Shown here piece after piece: positions 47,480 through 59,224 of a DNA stretch of 64,000 nt. A model generated the notes under the pieces. That model saw nothing but the letters and a program-made list of their open reading frames with translations. It did no database searches and was not told the origin of the DNA. The first letter of the stretch is position 1. Every line of letters begins with the position of its first letter. Position numbers and translations under genes: made by a program. Source of the DNA: Aplectana chamaeleonis (lineage: Eukaryota; Nematoda; Chromadorea; Rhabditida; Cosmocercidae); contig JAPDOI010001852.1 in the NCBI GenBank assembly GCA_029168955.1, forward strand, positions 1-64,000, given 5' to 3'.

Positions 47480-50400
47480 TAAAAATCATTTCTAACCCTA
47501 TTTGGACGGTGCTTAGGGGAGGAAATCCCCTGCGTGGAGGCTAAATCTGTCGTGTATCGGGTATTTCGGGGGTGGAAATCAGTTTGAACCCTATTTGGAC
47601 GGTGCAGCCTGCGGCTGCACCGTCGCTTAGGGGAGGAAATCCCCTGCGTGGAGGCTAAATCTGTCGTGTATCGGGTACTTCGGGGGTGAAAATCAGTTTG
47701 AACCCTATTTGGACGGTGCGGCCTGCGGCTGCACCGTCGCTTAGGGGAGGAAATCCCCTGCGTGGAGGCTAAATCTGTCGTGTATCGGGTACTTCGGGGG
47801 TGAAAATCAGTTTGAACCCTATTTGGACGGTGCGGCCTGCGGCTGCACCGTCGCTTAGGGGAGGAAATCCCCTGCGTGGAGGCTAAATCTGTCGTGTATC
47901 GGGTACTTCGGGGGTGAAAATCAGTTTGAACCCTATTTGGACGGTGCGGCCTGCGGCTGCACCGTCGCTTAGGGGAAGAAATCCCCTGCGTGGAGGCTAA
48001 ATCTGTCGTGTATCGGGTACTTCGGGGGTGAAAATCAGTTTGAACCCTATTTGGACGGTGCGGCCTGCGGCTGCACCGTCGCTTAGGGGAGGAAATCCCC
48101 TGCGTGGAGGCTAAATCTGTCGTGCATCGGGTACTTCGGGGGTGAAAATCAGTTTGAACCCTATTTGGACGGTGCAGCCTGCGGCTGCACCGTCGCTTAG
48201 GGGAGGAAATCCCGTGCGTGGAGGCTAAATCTGTCGTGTATCGGGTACTTCGGGGGTGAAAATCAGTTTGAACCCTATTTGGACGGTGCAGCCTGCGGCT
48301 GCACCGTCGCTTAGGGGAGGAAATCCCCTGCGTGGAGGCTAAATTTGTCGTGTATCGGGTACTTCGGGGGTGAAAATCAGTTTGAACCCTATTTGGACGG
48401 GGCAGCCCGCGGCTGCACCGTCGCTTAGAGGAGGGAATCCTGCGTGGAGGCTAAATCTGTCGTGTATCGAGTATTTCGGGGATGAAAATCAGTTTGAACC
48501 CTATTTGGACGGTGCAGCCTGCGGCTGCACCGTCGCTTAGAGGAGGGAATCCCCTGCGTGGAGGCTAAATCTGTCGTGTATCGGGTACTTCGGGGGTGAA
48601 AATCAGTTTGAACCCTATTTGGACGGTGCAGCCTGCGGCTGCACCGTCGCCTAGAGGAGGGAATCCCCTGCGTGGAGGCTAAATCTGTCGTGTATCGGGT
48701 ACTTCGGGGTGAAAATCAGTTTGAACCCTATTTGGACGGTGCAGCCTGCGGCTGCACCGTCGCTTAGGAGGAAATCCCCGCGTGGAGGCTAAATCTGTCG
48801 TGTATCGGGTACTTCGGGGGTGAAAATCAGTTTGAACTCCTATTTGGACGGTGCAGACTGCGGCTGCACCGTCGCTTAGGAGGAAATCCTCTGCGTGGAG
48901 GCTAAATCTGTCGTGTATCGGGTACTTCGGGGTGAAAATCAGTTTGAACCCTATTTGGACGGTGCAGCCTGCGGCTGCACCGTCGCTTAGGGGAGGAAAT
49001 CCCCTGCGTGGAGGCTAAATCTGTCGTGTATCGGGTACTTCGGGGGTGAAAATCAGTTTGAACCCTATTTGGACGGTGCAGCCTGCGGCTGCACCGTCGC
49101 TTAGGGGAAGAAATCCCCTGCGTGGAGGCTAAATCTGTCGTGTATCGGGTACTTCGGGGGTGGAAATCAGTTTGAACCCTATTTGGACGGTGCAGCCTGC
49201 GGCTGCACCGTCGCTTAGGGGAAGAAATCCCCTGCGTGGAGGCTAAATCTGTCGTGTATCGGGTACTTCGGGGGTGGAAATCAGTTTGAACCCTGTCTGG
49301 ACGGTGCAGCCTGCGGCTGCACCGTCGCTTAGAGGAGGGAATCCCCTGCGTGGAGGCTAAATCTGTCGTGTATCGGGTACTTCGGGGGTGAAAATCAGTT
49401 TGAAACCTGTTTGGACGGTGCAGCCTGCGGCTGCACCGTCGCTTAGGGGAGGAAATCCCCTGCGTGGAGGCTAAATCTGTCGTGTATCGGGTATTTCGGG
49501 GGTGGAAATCAGTTTGAACCCTATTTGGACGGTGCAGCCTGCGGCTGCACCGTCGCTTAGGGGAGGAAATCCCCTGCGTGGAGGCTAAATCTGTCGTGTA
49601 TCGGGTATTTCGAGATGGAGATCAGTTTAAACCCTATTTGGACGGTGCAGCCTGCGGCTGTACCGTCGCTTAGGGAAGGAAATCCCCTGCGTGGAGGCTG
49701 AATCTGTCGTGTATCGGGTATTTCGGGGAAGGAAATCAGTTTGAACCCTATTTGGGACGGTGCAGCCTGCGGCTGCACCGTCGCTTAGGGGAGGAAATCT
49801 TCTGCGTGGAGGCCAAATCTGTCGTGCATCGGGTACTTCGGGGGTGAAAATCAGTTTGAACCCTGTTTGGACGGTGCAGCCTGCGGCTGCCCCCTCGCTT
49901 AGGGGAGGAAATCCCCTGCGTGGAGGCTAAATCTATCGTGTATCGGGTACTTCGGGGGTGAAAATCAGTTTGAACTCCTATTTGGACGATAGTGCAGCCT
50001 GCGGCTGCACCGCCGCTTAGGGAGGGAATCCCCTGCGTGGAGGCTAAATCTGTCGTGTATCGGGTACTTCGGGGGTGGAAACCAGTTTGAACCCTGTCTG
50101 GACGGTGCAGCCTGCGGCTGCACCGTCGCTTAGAGGAGGGAATCCCCTGCGTGGAGGCTAAATCTGTCGCATCGGGTACTTCGGGGTGAAAATCAGTTTG
50201 AAACCAGTTTGGACGGTGCAGCCTGCGGCTGCACCGTCGCTTAGGGGAGGAAATCCCCTGCGTGGAGGCTAAATCTGTCGTGTATCGGGTATTTCGAGGG
50301 GTGGAAATCAGTTTGAACCCTATTTGGACGGTGCAGCCTGCGGCTGCACCGTCGCTTAGGGGAGGAAATTCCCTGCGTGGAGGCTAAATCTGTCGTGTAT

Positions 50401-50770
50401 CGGGTATTTCGAGGGGTGGAAATCAGTTTGAACCCTTTTTGGACGGTGCAGCCTGCGGCTGCACCGTCGCTTAGGGGAGGGAATCCCCTGCGTGGAGGCT
50501 AAATCTGTCGTGTAACGGGTACTTCGGGGGTGAAAATCAGTTTGATGCCTGTTTGGACGGTGCAATGGCACAATGCGTCGCTTGGGGGAGGGAATCCCCT
50601 GCGTGGAGGCTAAATCTGTCGTGTATCGGGTACTTCGGGGGTGAAAATCAGTTTGAACCCTGTTTGGACGGTGCAGCCTGTGGCTGCACCGTCGCTTAGG
50701 GGAGGAAATCCCCTGCGTGGAGGTAAAATCTGTCGTATATCGGGTATTCCGGGGCTAAAAATCCGTTCTA
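47480..50770. repeat. Satellite, 114-bp unit, about 29 copies
   Basis: The unit reads CCCCTGCGTGGAGG, CTAAATCTGTCGTGTATCGG, GTACTTCGGGGGTGAAAATC, AGTTTGAACCCTATTTGGAC, then the dyad and TTAGGGGAGGAAAT. Exact spacing between the first good units is 114 bp. I counted 29 occurrences of the GCGTGGAGG core. Most units hold a perfect dyad with arms GACGGTGCAGCC and GGCTGCACCGTC around TGC. The first copy (47503-47521) lacks it, and a unit near 50560 has it disrupted. Units differ by point changes and 1-5 bp indels, more so toward the right end. Open frames across it are repeat artefacts. Confidence 0.95.
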
Positions 50771-52258
50771 CTCTATTTGCTTGAACGGAGGGAGATCCCT
50801 GGGTGACGGCCTATTCTTCAAGCCAAAACTACGAAAGCTGTTACAAGGCATAAGCCATTCATTACTAGTTTCTGCTACTTCCTTTTTTCACGTTTCATAT
50901 ATTTTAGATTTCTCTCTTAGTTCCTATGTTGATCATTCTCTCACATCCTCCTTTAGTAGCATATCAAATGCACATCTACCTCACAAATAGCGTTTCCGCT
51001 ATGAATTCGTGGTTCTCCCATGATTTGTGGTGGAATCAATAACTTAGGCGTAACATCTGCAGTGTGTTGTGCAGTCACACCACCAAACACTGCATTTTAC
51101 GCCTGTGTTGGCAATCGGTGCCGTCCGGCATTTCGCGTTTTCATTTGAAAAGCGAATCGAATTTTATTTAGGCGTGATTTGACAAGCGTGTGGGGCAATT
51201 GCAGTTTCTCACAATTTATTTGACGCCTACAAAATTTTGACCCTTCTTTGTCGATTCTGCTGGTTTTTTCGTTTTCTCTGATGGTTTATTTCTGCAAAAG
51301 AACTTTATTAGTCCATTGTGATCTAATCTATTGATATTTTGGTATTTTCGTTGAATCTATGGCTTCTGAATGCGCTAAAACTGTTAAATTTATGGTTAAC
51401 AGTTCGTCTACCAAGAAAAACTTTTTATTTGGGTCTCAAAAATGAGCACTACTTTGCAGAGTTTTGAAAACGTTTTCCTTCATTTATGCCTCAACTCCCA
51501 GCAAACTGCTCGTTTCGCCATAAACACCCCTTTCCCTCGCCGTATCTCCTCCAATTCCTGATCGACACCACAGGACAAGGGCTTTATTTGCTCTAGCGTG
51601 GCATTGACAACCATCTAATCATCAAATCAATGGATGCAGTATAAAAGTATGAATAAACATGGCCGAACAACCATGAGATAATCAAATTACGACGACCGAG
51701 CCAAATGATTTTTCAAACGACAGCCCTTCTTCCAAAGAGCAAAATCAAACATAAAACATAAAATCATTCCATCTTACTCAATCAATTCAAGCCAACCAAT
51801 GACACATAAAACGGGTTAAAAACAGTGCAACAGATAACCGTGTTAGTTCAATACTTCGACAGGAGCACTATTCTCAGTACTCACCAAAAAAAAAAACTAT
51901 GCTAGTAATCTACTTTAACACATCCAAAAAACTAACAACACCCTATAGGGGCCCGTGACTCCAGTAATGAAAAGATCACAAACCAGCAGACACCGTAAAA
52001 GACCAGCAACCCATGAATACACCGAGATCGTGGGACAAGACGACTCGTATGGTGAGAACGGAGAAAGAGAATTAGACAGAAACCAGAATAAACTAGACCA
52101 TCTAATCACCGGTAAGCTGAGGCTCACAAACCGAGGTAAAATACCAGCAAGCAACATGGTAACATGAAAGAAAAACAACGTACCACAAATCGAAAACATC
52201 GAAATGCAAACATCAACAAGAAATAGAGACAAACCAAGACTACGGAAAAACCCAAAAT
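50771..52258. other. No gene recognised between satellite and recombinase
   Basis: The sequence is AT-rich with no supported coding exon. One small inverted repeat occurs at 51046-51104 (AGGCGTAA...CTGCAGTGT against AACACTGCA...TTACGCCT). The 3' untranslated part of the recombinase gene would fall near 51900-52258. Confidence 0.5.
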
Positions 52259-53706
52259 CTAGGCATCACCATAACACAAGACGCAAAACATTGGATGAAG
52301 GAGGATTATCATGAAACAGCATACACAAAACAAGAGATTGGCGGGACCGCCTTGAGTGACAATTGACCTCCTCACATATGGCTTCATCGAAGCCGGATTC
52401 GACCATCTGCCACGACGCTGAACCTCTGGGGTCTCGACTCCATCCTCCAAAGCACGCATAGTACCTCCTCTACGAAAAGCATGAGGCGGTAGGTGACGTA
52501 CGCCTGCGGCTACGCACAAACGGTTGATCTCGGCCGCCGCTGCCGCTGTAGACCACATATCCTTGTTTCCCGGAAACAGAAGACGTTCGGAGACCATCAA
52601 GTTGCTCCTCGCCAAACAAGCTCGCACATCAGCATCAAACCACTCCTCTTTTGCCAAGAACACAGCAGCACCGGCACCAGACTGATCCAGGGTCTAGCGG
52701 GGCGTTGCGTAATTTTTCCATGTTGGAGCGACCCCCCCCCAACCATCGAAAAACTTCTTCCAAAACCCAAAACTTTTGCGATCCCCCGCGGCGCGATTTC
52801 TGGGCACCCTATATTTGATTACGAAAACGGTCAGACACTGGTAATTCATTCAGTAGTTGGGTTTGAGCGCCTAAAACCTGTTCAATGCTACGATCATTCC
52901 CTTCGGTCACCAAAAATATCGAGAATTTTCGGGATATCCTCGCCAAATTTTCATCTTTAAACCGAAATTTTTGCGATCCCCCTCGTGACATTTATTTTCG
53001 GGCCAAAACTTTTGCGACCCTACCCCACCCCACGTTGCGAAATTTCGCGACCCCGCTTGACCGTGGACTGATCGGCTTTTGACGACTGAAATATATTCAA
53101 TTAGTAACCAACAGTTGTCAGACTCCCCAAATTTCCTCTCCTACAGGGATCAAGAGCTCCAATTACCGTTATAACAATTTTCCAGGCAGCCTCTTCTTCG
53201 ACGACGTCCTGCACTGTCAACGCTACAGCCTCGGAAATTCTGAGAAGAGCACAGAAGAGCAGAGTGAGGAGAACCCGCGCTCGCTGCTCCCGCCATATCG
53301 GCCACTGCATCTGAGACGAAACAGCAAGCAACTCTAACCACTCCTGCATAGACACAAACAGCTGTGGCTTCGTTGTTTCCGCCCTCCTCTTCCCACGCAC
53401 GAGTTCATCCAATACTGCCCATTGCTGGGCCTCTTCCGGTTTCCTTCCCAATCTATCGTAAGCGAGAGCGGAAACCAAGGACGCCAACGACCTGGACGAG
53501 AGTTCCCGGCTCTTCTTCGCCAGGTAGACTGCTGCGCTGTCGAGTGTAGAAGTCCTGCGTGCCTCTGGTCCCTGCGACTGCCACAAAAAGAAGTCGCTCA
53601 GTAATCTATCGTACGTCCGAAGGGTACTTGGAGCTCTCGAACCCGCCAGGAGACTCGCGAATACCTCATCTACGTCCTCTCCCATCTCTCCCGCTTTGGT
53701 GCTCAT
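52259..53706 (-). CDS. Stand-alone tyrosine recombinase, Crypton-like
   Basis: Two exons, 53706-53167 and 52693-52259, join in phase 0 at ACG|GTAATT...CTAG|ACC to give 324 residues. Residues 20-110 resemble the helical core-binding (SAM-like) domain (AGSRAPSTLRTYDRLLSDFF). The catalytic domain has Arg156 (CALLRISEA), His251-x-x-Arg254 (PPHAFRRGG), Trp277 (RRGRWSN) and nucleophile Tyr286 (MKPYVRR), the full R-H-R-W-Y set. DQSGAGAAVF (183-192) is the usual block after the beta-hairpin Lys, but the Lys normally before DQ is Leu here. The 473-bp intron contains degenerate AAACTTTTGCGACCC-type repeats. No reverse transcriptase lies nearby, so a Crypton-type transposon or a domesticated or solo DIRS/PAT recombinase fits. 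An upstream acceptor CTTTTTAG near 53740 suggests a 5' exon or leader. The hydrophobic C-terminal 25 residues are atypical. Confidence 0.85.
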
Positions 53707-54587
53707 CAATTGAATGACATGTGCACGCGAACCAGGCTCTAAAAAGACGAAATCTAATTCAAACCACTCGCACCCCAAAATAAAAATACTGCCACAACTA
53801 GGGCCAGCGAAGCCTAGAATGAGGCAGGAGACCCCGCCTTCTCCCAATGTGGCGCCCAACTTCCTACTGTACCTGGTCCTACCACGCACACCACCTCCCG
53901 GCCTCACGCCAGCCCGTGTCGATCGGAATTGCCCTCGATCGGCTCGAGAAAAGGGTACTGTATTGTACATGTGCGACTCGAATTTTTTAATACCTAGTTT
54001 TTTTGCTCGAAAAACGCTATTTTTCTCTGTTTTATGTTCTATTTCATACGCTGAGGAATAGTTTTGGTGCATTCGTATTAGCATGATGTCCTAGAAAACT
54101 GAAGTATGATAGGATCTATGCAAACACAATAAAAACTGGGTCGTTGTGGAGAACTAGGCCGTGGCGCTGCTTCGAATCCATCAGCCGTCGCTTTCACTCG
54201 GCCCTGCCACAATCGATTCTGCCCTAGCGTTGCCACAGATTTTGATATTATTCTGCCTTTATAAATTTATATAAACAATTTCTTGAAGATTTCTGTCCTC
54301 TCCATAATTTTGGTGTTATTCTTACCATCAGTGTGCTATTTTTTCATTTTCGCCTCCACTTTCTTCTGTTAGCTGAAATTTTCAGTACCCTGTTTGATCA
54401 AATTATTCAAGCATCTAGTGATTGTTGATTAAAGAGTCATGAAAATAGGTACCACCTTCGGAGTTGGGCGGATTTTTCTTTCTCGAGAGGGAAAAAATCT
54501 CCATCGGTAGACAATAGAAAAAGTGCTAAAATATTTAGGAACCCGAGAAAAAAGTTATGAGAAAAAAATCATTTTCACCTTGGCTAG
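53707..54587. other. Upstream flank of the recombinase, nothing else recognised
   Basis: An open frame continues upstream of the chosen ATG (to about 54084) but has no domain and crosses the acceptor-like CTTTTTAG. The remainder is AT-rich. The 3' terminus of LINE-A3 begins at 54588 after its target-site duplication. Confidence 0.45.
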
Positions 54588-57500
54588 CTTCTTCTTCTTC
54601 TTCTTTGCAGCCACATAGAGGGTTTTGTCATAGGCGGAGGAACTGGGCGACCAGTAGTGGATTCGTCCATAGGTCCATTGGTGTCAGCGTGGTAGGTCTC
54701 TCCGGACAGTTGAATAAATGTGCGGTATCATGGCCGACGATACCGCAGTCCGGGCACACATCAGATTTGCTGCTGTCAATCTTGCTGACATAAGACATTA
54801 GCATTGTAGAGTGACCACAGCGTAATGATGCGAGCGTGCATCTCGCCCTTCTTCCGAGTTGAGACTCTGAGGTGCAGACGGGGGACGGAATATCTCCTAG
54901 AATAGGATTTATGGCCACCTTCACAAGATGACACCGTACGAACTTGGTGTGCTCCTCGCGCAAAAGACGGAGTCGTTCTTGCTGTGAGTCGTGCCATCTT
55001 TGCAAATTGACTTTGTTTGGAGCATCGGCGAATGGCTTTCTTATACTTCTCTCTCACGGGGTTTAGCACTCTCCACGACGGGTGATTTGGTTGTTTTATA
55101 ATGTTAATGCGGAATTGCTGGGCCTGACAGTGCTCCTTCACTGGTAATAGACGGGTCTCAGCATGCAGGTGCTCGATTGGGGAACTCCTTGCGCATCCGG
55201 TGGCGATACGGAGAGCAGCATTTTGTACTCGTTGCATCTTTGTCCAGGAGGATTCTGAGACGAGATGCTGCCAAACCGGTGCGGCGTACTCCAGGGCGGG
55301 CTGCAGAATTGCCTTATACGTTGTGAGTATAGTCTCCTTGCTGCTACCCCACGAAGTGCCGCCCAGGGCCCTGAGAACGTTGAGCTTAGCTTTAACGACT
55401 GCCTGCTTCTGCTCGGTATTCTTATGAAACTTGAGTGACGGATCGAGCACAAGACCGAGCAGCTTTGGAAAGCGAGCAGCAGGCAAACGGTCTCCATCCC
55501 ACACGACATCCGGATGAGCGCTGTGCTCGGAGGGGTCCGTCGGGACAACGGACACTGACGACTTTGGCTGCAGAGATACTTAGCATCTTGCGGTCGAAAA
55601 AGCCCTTTAGTGTGATCAGGTACTCGTTGATCTTATTGGCGGCCACCTGTAAATCCCGATCTCGACACATGATTGTTATGTCATCGGCATACGCGACGAC
55701 CTTGATGTCCTGTGGAGGCTCAGGCATATCTCCGAGGTACAGATTGAAGAGGGCTGGCGATAGAACTCCGCCCTGAGGGACTCCAGCTGCCATAGGAATA
55801 CTGTTGGAGACATGGTTCTGAAACATGACTCTTGCCCGCCGACCTTTAATAAAGGCCGATATCCAGCGCTTCTGCCAAGATGGTATTGACGACTCCAGAA
55901 TGTTGCTTGACAGGACTCCAAGGTTAACCGTATCAAATGCCTTGGTGAGATCCAACGCAACAGCTACAGTTCTCAATGGCTTGTTAAAGTTGAACCCGTC
56001 GATAGCATAGCTGGTAATTTCTAGCAACGCCGTAGTTGTGGAATGTAGCCTCCTGAACCCATGTTGAAACAACTGCTTCTCGTTGTGCTCCGCTAGATCC
56101 TTGACAATGAGCTTTTTCGGCCACCTTGGCGAAAGGAGACATCAAGCTAATGGGACGATATCCCTTTACTGATGACTGAGGTTTGCCAGGCTTGGGCAAC
56201 GGGATGACGTTGGCTGTCTTCCAGTTTTGCGGAATAGTGCAAGAGCTAAACGAAGTGTTAATCATATCAACGATGAGCGGAAGGATCTCAGTCGGGAGTT
56301 TCTTCAGTACAGCAGGACAAATGCCGTCCGGACCGACAGCTTTGGAGTTCCGCATGTCCTTTATAATCTTCTCTACTTGCGCCACAGTGAACGCATCGGC
56401 CGTGCTCATGAGCGGGAGGCGGCACAGCTCTCTTACTGTCACTCTATTTTGCGGACCTCGCCTTGTACTCGTGACAAAGAAACTTTTACCGAGAGAGTAG
56501 GCGGCTTCCTTTCCTGACTTGAAAACGTTATTACCGAACTCAATAGTGGAGATGGTGGCTGGCGAGCTCTTTCCCGATAGTTTCCGAAGAACCTTCCAAG
56601 TAGCTCCACTGTCCGTCTTGAAATTCAACTGTTCTGTGAATTTTTCCCACTGTTCTTTCTTGTGCTGGTCGAGATCTTTTCTGATCTCACCATCCAGCTG
56701 AGCGACGACAGGGTCTAGATGGTCAACTGCTCTTCTGGCATCTCTAGTCCTGATTTTCTCAAGAATTTCTCTGGTTACGTTTGGATAGAACGTCTTAACT
56801 CGGCCAACAGGGATAGCCGCCTTCATGGCCCTGCGAATTGCATCAGATAAGTGATGCTCCTTCTGGTGCACATTGCCATTCCACGGGTAATCAGCCGCTA
56901 GGCGTAGCGCAACCTCACTGAACAGGCACCAGTCTGCTTGGCCTAAATTGAGATAAGAACGTTGACGAACACCAGAATAAGGAGCAAGAGAATTTGAGAG
57001 ATCGATGTGCACAAAGACGGGAACATGATCACTAGACAATGTTGTTGAGGTAGACCATGAGCAAGCGTTGGAAAGGTTGGACGAGATAAGAGTTATGTCT
57101 GGGCTAGAAGATCGGCCGTTGGCAGGGAGACGAGTGGGCTGATCATCGTTTAAGATGACCAGGTCGCACTCCTCAGCCCATTCTTCGACTTCTTCTCCTC
57201 TAGCATCAGAACCAAGGGACGAGCAGAAGGTGTGGGCATTAAAGTCGCCCGCGAAAACAACTGATGATGAGAGGGAATAATCATTGAGTTGTTTGAGAAG
57301 AGGAATGGGATTGTAGGAGGAGGGGCATGAGGTGGTAGGGGGAATATATATGTTGAAAAGAGAAAGGGGTGTTTTAAGAGGGAGATGGATTGGAAGGTAC
57401 TTCTGAGAGTACCATCCGTGGGGGTGTTTGGTATGAGGTGGGAGGGAGAGAGGATAAACAAAGGTTGAAACTCCTCCGCCAAGAGCTGACCTTGGAGCAT

Positions 57501-58035
57501 GGAAGGCAGTGTAGCCCGGGATATTAGGATGAGGATAGGTAGGGGATGGAGAGAGCTTGGTTTCTTGAACCATGATCACGTCTGGATGGTAAGTACGTGC
57601 GAAGAGAGAGCTCAGAAAGTTTAGTACGAAGGCCGTTGAGATTGATATGTACAATGGAAAGGGGGCGATTTGAGGGAGAGGAATCAGAGTTGGTAGGTGA
57701 AGAGCATAAAACACAGCGAAAAGCAGAGTCATAATGCCTCACAGAACTGAGACCCGAACAGGAGAGATGCACCCATCTTTGGCATCCGGAGCACTGGACG
57801 CTGGTATGTCTCCTGGTAACATCCTTGCCGCACGTGGCGCATAGGTACTTCTGAGCGGGTCCAGGATTCCTCTCCACGCCGGCCCTTTGCAGGAGAATCC
57901 GAAGGAGAGCTGCGGCCGGCCAGCACCTCTCCCATGACAAAAACCCTCTTCGCGGAGGGGGTGACGTCGGTTTGCATAGAGGTGATCTTCTTTTCTCCAC
58001 ACTGCCACGGCGTGAACGTACGACATCTCGACAGC
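54588..58035 (-). mobile_element. LINE-A3, full-length-size copy
   Basis: CACCTTGGCTAG, extendable to CACCTTGGCTAGCT, flanks the element at 54576-54587 and about 58035-58046. On the minus strand it starts GCTGTCGAGATGTCG and ends TTTGCAGCC-complement plus a GAA tail. It contains the 2A-like GVERNPGP (57857-57880), PHD-like finger CATCGKDV...[14 protein letters not shown], endonuclease, reverse transcriptase (YADD) and the intact knuckle [17 protein letters not shown]. Frameshifts near 57610-57730, 56115 (an extra T), 55550 and 55060-55130 inactivate it. The longest intact piece is about 580 codons (55984-57732). Confidence 0.94.
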
Positions 58036-58284
58036 ACCTTGGCTAGCTAAACTGAACTTCAATTCAGAACCTCCTAGAAACCCAAAAAGGAGTCAAAATT
58101 ACCGTATTTGAACAGTGTTGAGCCAATAGAGGGTCCGGACTCGGCCTATTTTTCCCGCCGAATGCCGCCCATAGTTTTCTCTCATCCTCGTGTTTTCTCG
58201 GACTTCTCGTCAGTTTTCAGTATTATCGGCTCAGAGCCTTCTATTTATCCTCTTTTTCGGGTCAAATTCAATTCCTGAGGTCGC

Positions 58285-58440
58285 GTGTGTGTGTGCTCAC
58301 AAATGCTGCGTCTCCCTCTCCCCCACACTTTCTCGCTGTCTTTCTCGTCGCTATGCACAAGCACGCAAAAGATTAAAGGCAGTGTTCAAGATGAATTTGG
58401 TCTTCGTTTTTCCGCCGGAAATCGAAGGTCTGGGTCTCAT
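58285..58440. repeat. Dispersed repeat, copy 3 of 3 (partial)
   Basis: CTGCGTCTCCCTCTCCCCCACACTTTCTCG matches the 9236-9395 copy (CTGCGCCTCCTTCTCCCCACACTTTCTCG) in the same orientation. GCACGCAAAAG occupies the place of GCGCGCTCGAAG. Further right, similarity fades. Confidence 0.5.
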
Positions 58441-58503
58441 GGGAGCGATAGTGTCGAAAGAACGTACAAAAACGGGCCCGAAAGAACTGGGTGCGAGAAG
58501 GAT

Positions 58504-58576
58504 GGTACGCCGCGCGCGGCGAGGCAAGCACGCGACGCATGCTGCGTCGCGGCCGTACCACCGCGCGCGGCGTACC
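58504..58576. repeat. GC-rich hairpin with an inverted relative at 62370
   Basis: GGTACGCCGCGCGCGG (58504-58519) and CCGCGCGCGGCGTACC (58561-58576) are perfect complements. The same words, with GTACGGCCGCGACGCATG, occur at 62370-62405 in the opposite orientation. The MULE-type pseudogene lies between the two. They might mark ends of one large element or two independent small insertions. Confidence 0.6.
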
Positions 58577-59224
58577 AAAACATTCGCGGAGAAGCAGCTG
58601 CCGTGTGGACGAGCTAATCGAAGGTTTAAAGGACGCATAGGGCTACAGTAACCCTCGTCATCGCGATTAGAGCGCGAAAACATCCAAATTGGCCTGTGAG
58701 GCAAGAAATGGCTACTTTGCAGCCAGACAAGGACGGAATATGACAGAAAGCAGTAAACATACACATCAGAGTAAACTGCAAGCAATACTACAAGTAAATT
58801 ACATAGTTTACACAACTATTTGAAGCTCTGAACGGATTTAACTCTAAAAAAAGTGACAAAATAAGATGCTCAGGTTTGGCTACAGTAACACGAAACACTA
58901 CAAAAGATCAAAATCGATAAAAAAGTCCCAAAAACTTTGTATTTTCTATAAATACAATAAAATGTTCAGGCATTTAGCTAACGAGCGTCCCAACAGCCCT
59001 CTTCAGGGCTATCGGCAAGGAATACCTGCACAGGAGCAGCGACTTCTCTTACCGGTACGTGTACTACGCGTTAATGCGGCTAATCCAGGTATGCGTGCCC
59101 CGGTGGGAGGTCAAGCTGCTTCTCATGGCCCTGTGGTCCCAGCGCGCGCCGTAGTGCAGGCGGTGAGGAGGATAGGCGATTCTCGTCCTCCACAGGTGCA
59201 GCTTCCCCGCCGCGAGTTCCATTT

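Noticed and set aside
49557..50571. Open frames on the minus strand across the satellite
   Set aside because: They repeat with the satellite period and have no independent support.
47480..50770. CRISPR-like array
   Set aside because: The regular repeats are contiguous 114-bp units without unique spacers, in a eukaryotic context; it is a satellite.
53101..53166. Direct read-through of the recombinase first exon to the stop near 53101
   Set aside because: Read-through ends without HxxR, Trp or Tyr. Splicing at 53167 to 52693 restores the complete catalytic domain in phase.
54150..54215. tRNA-like TTCGAATCC box
   Set aside because: No matching A box or cloverleaf could be built around it.
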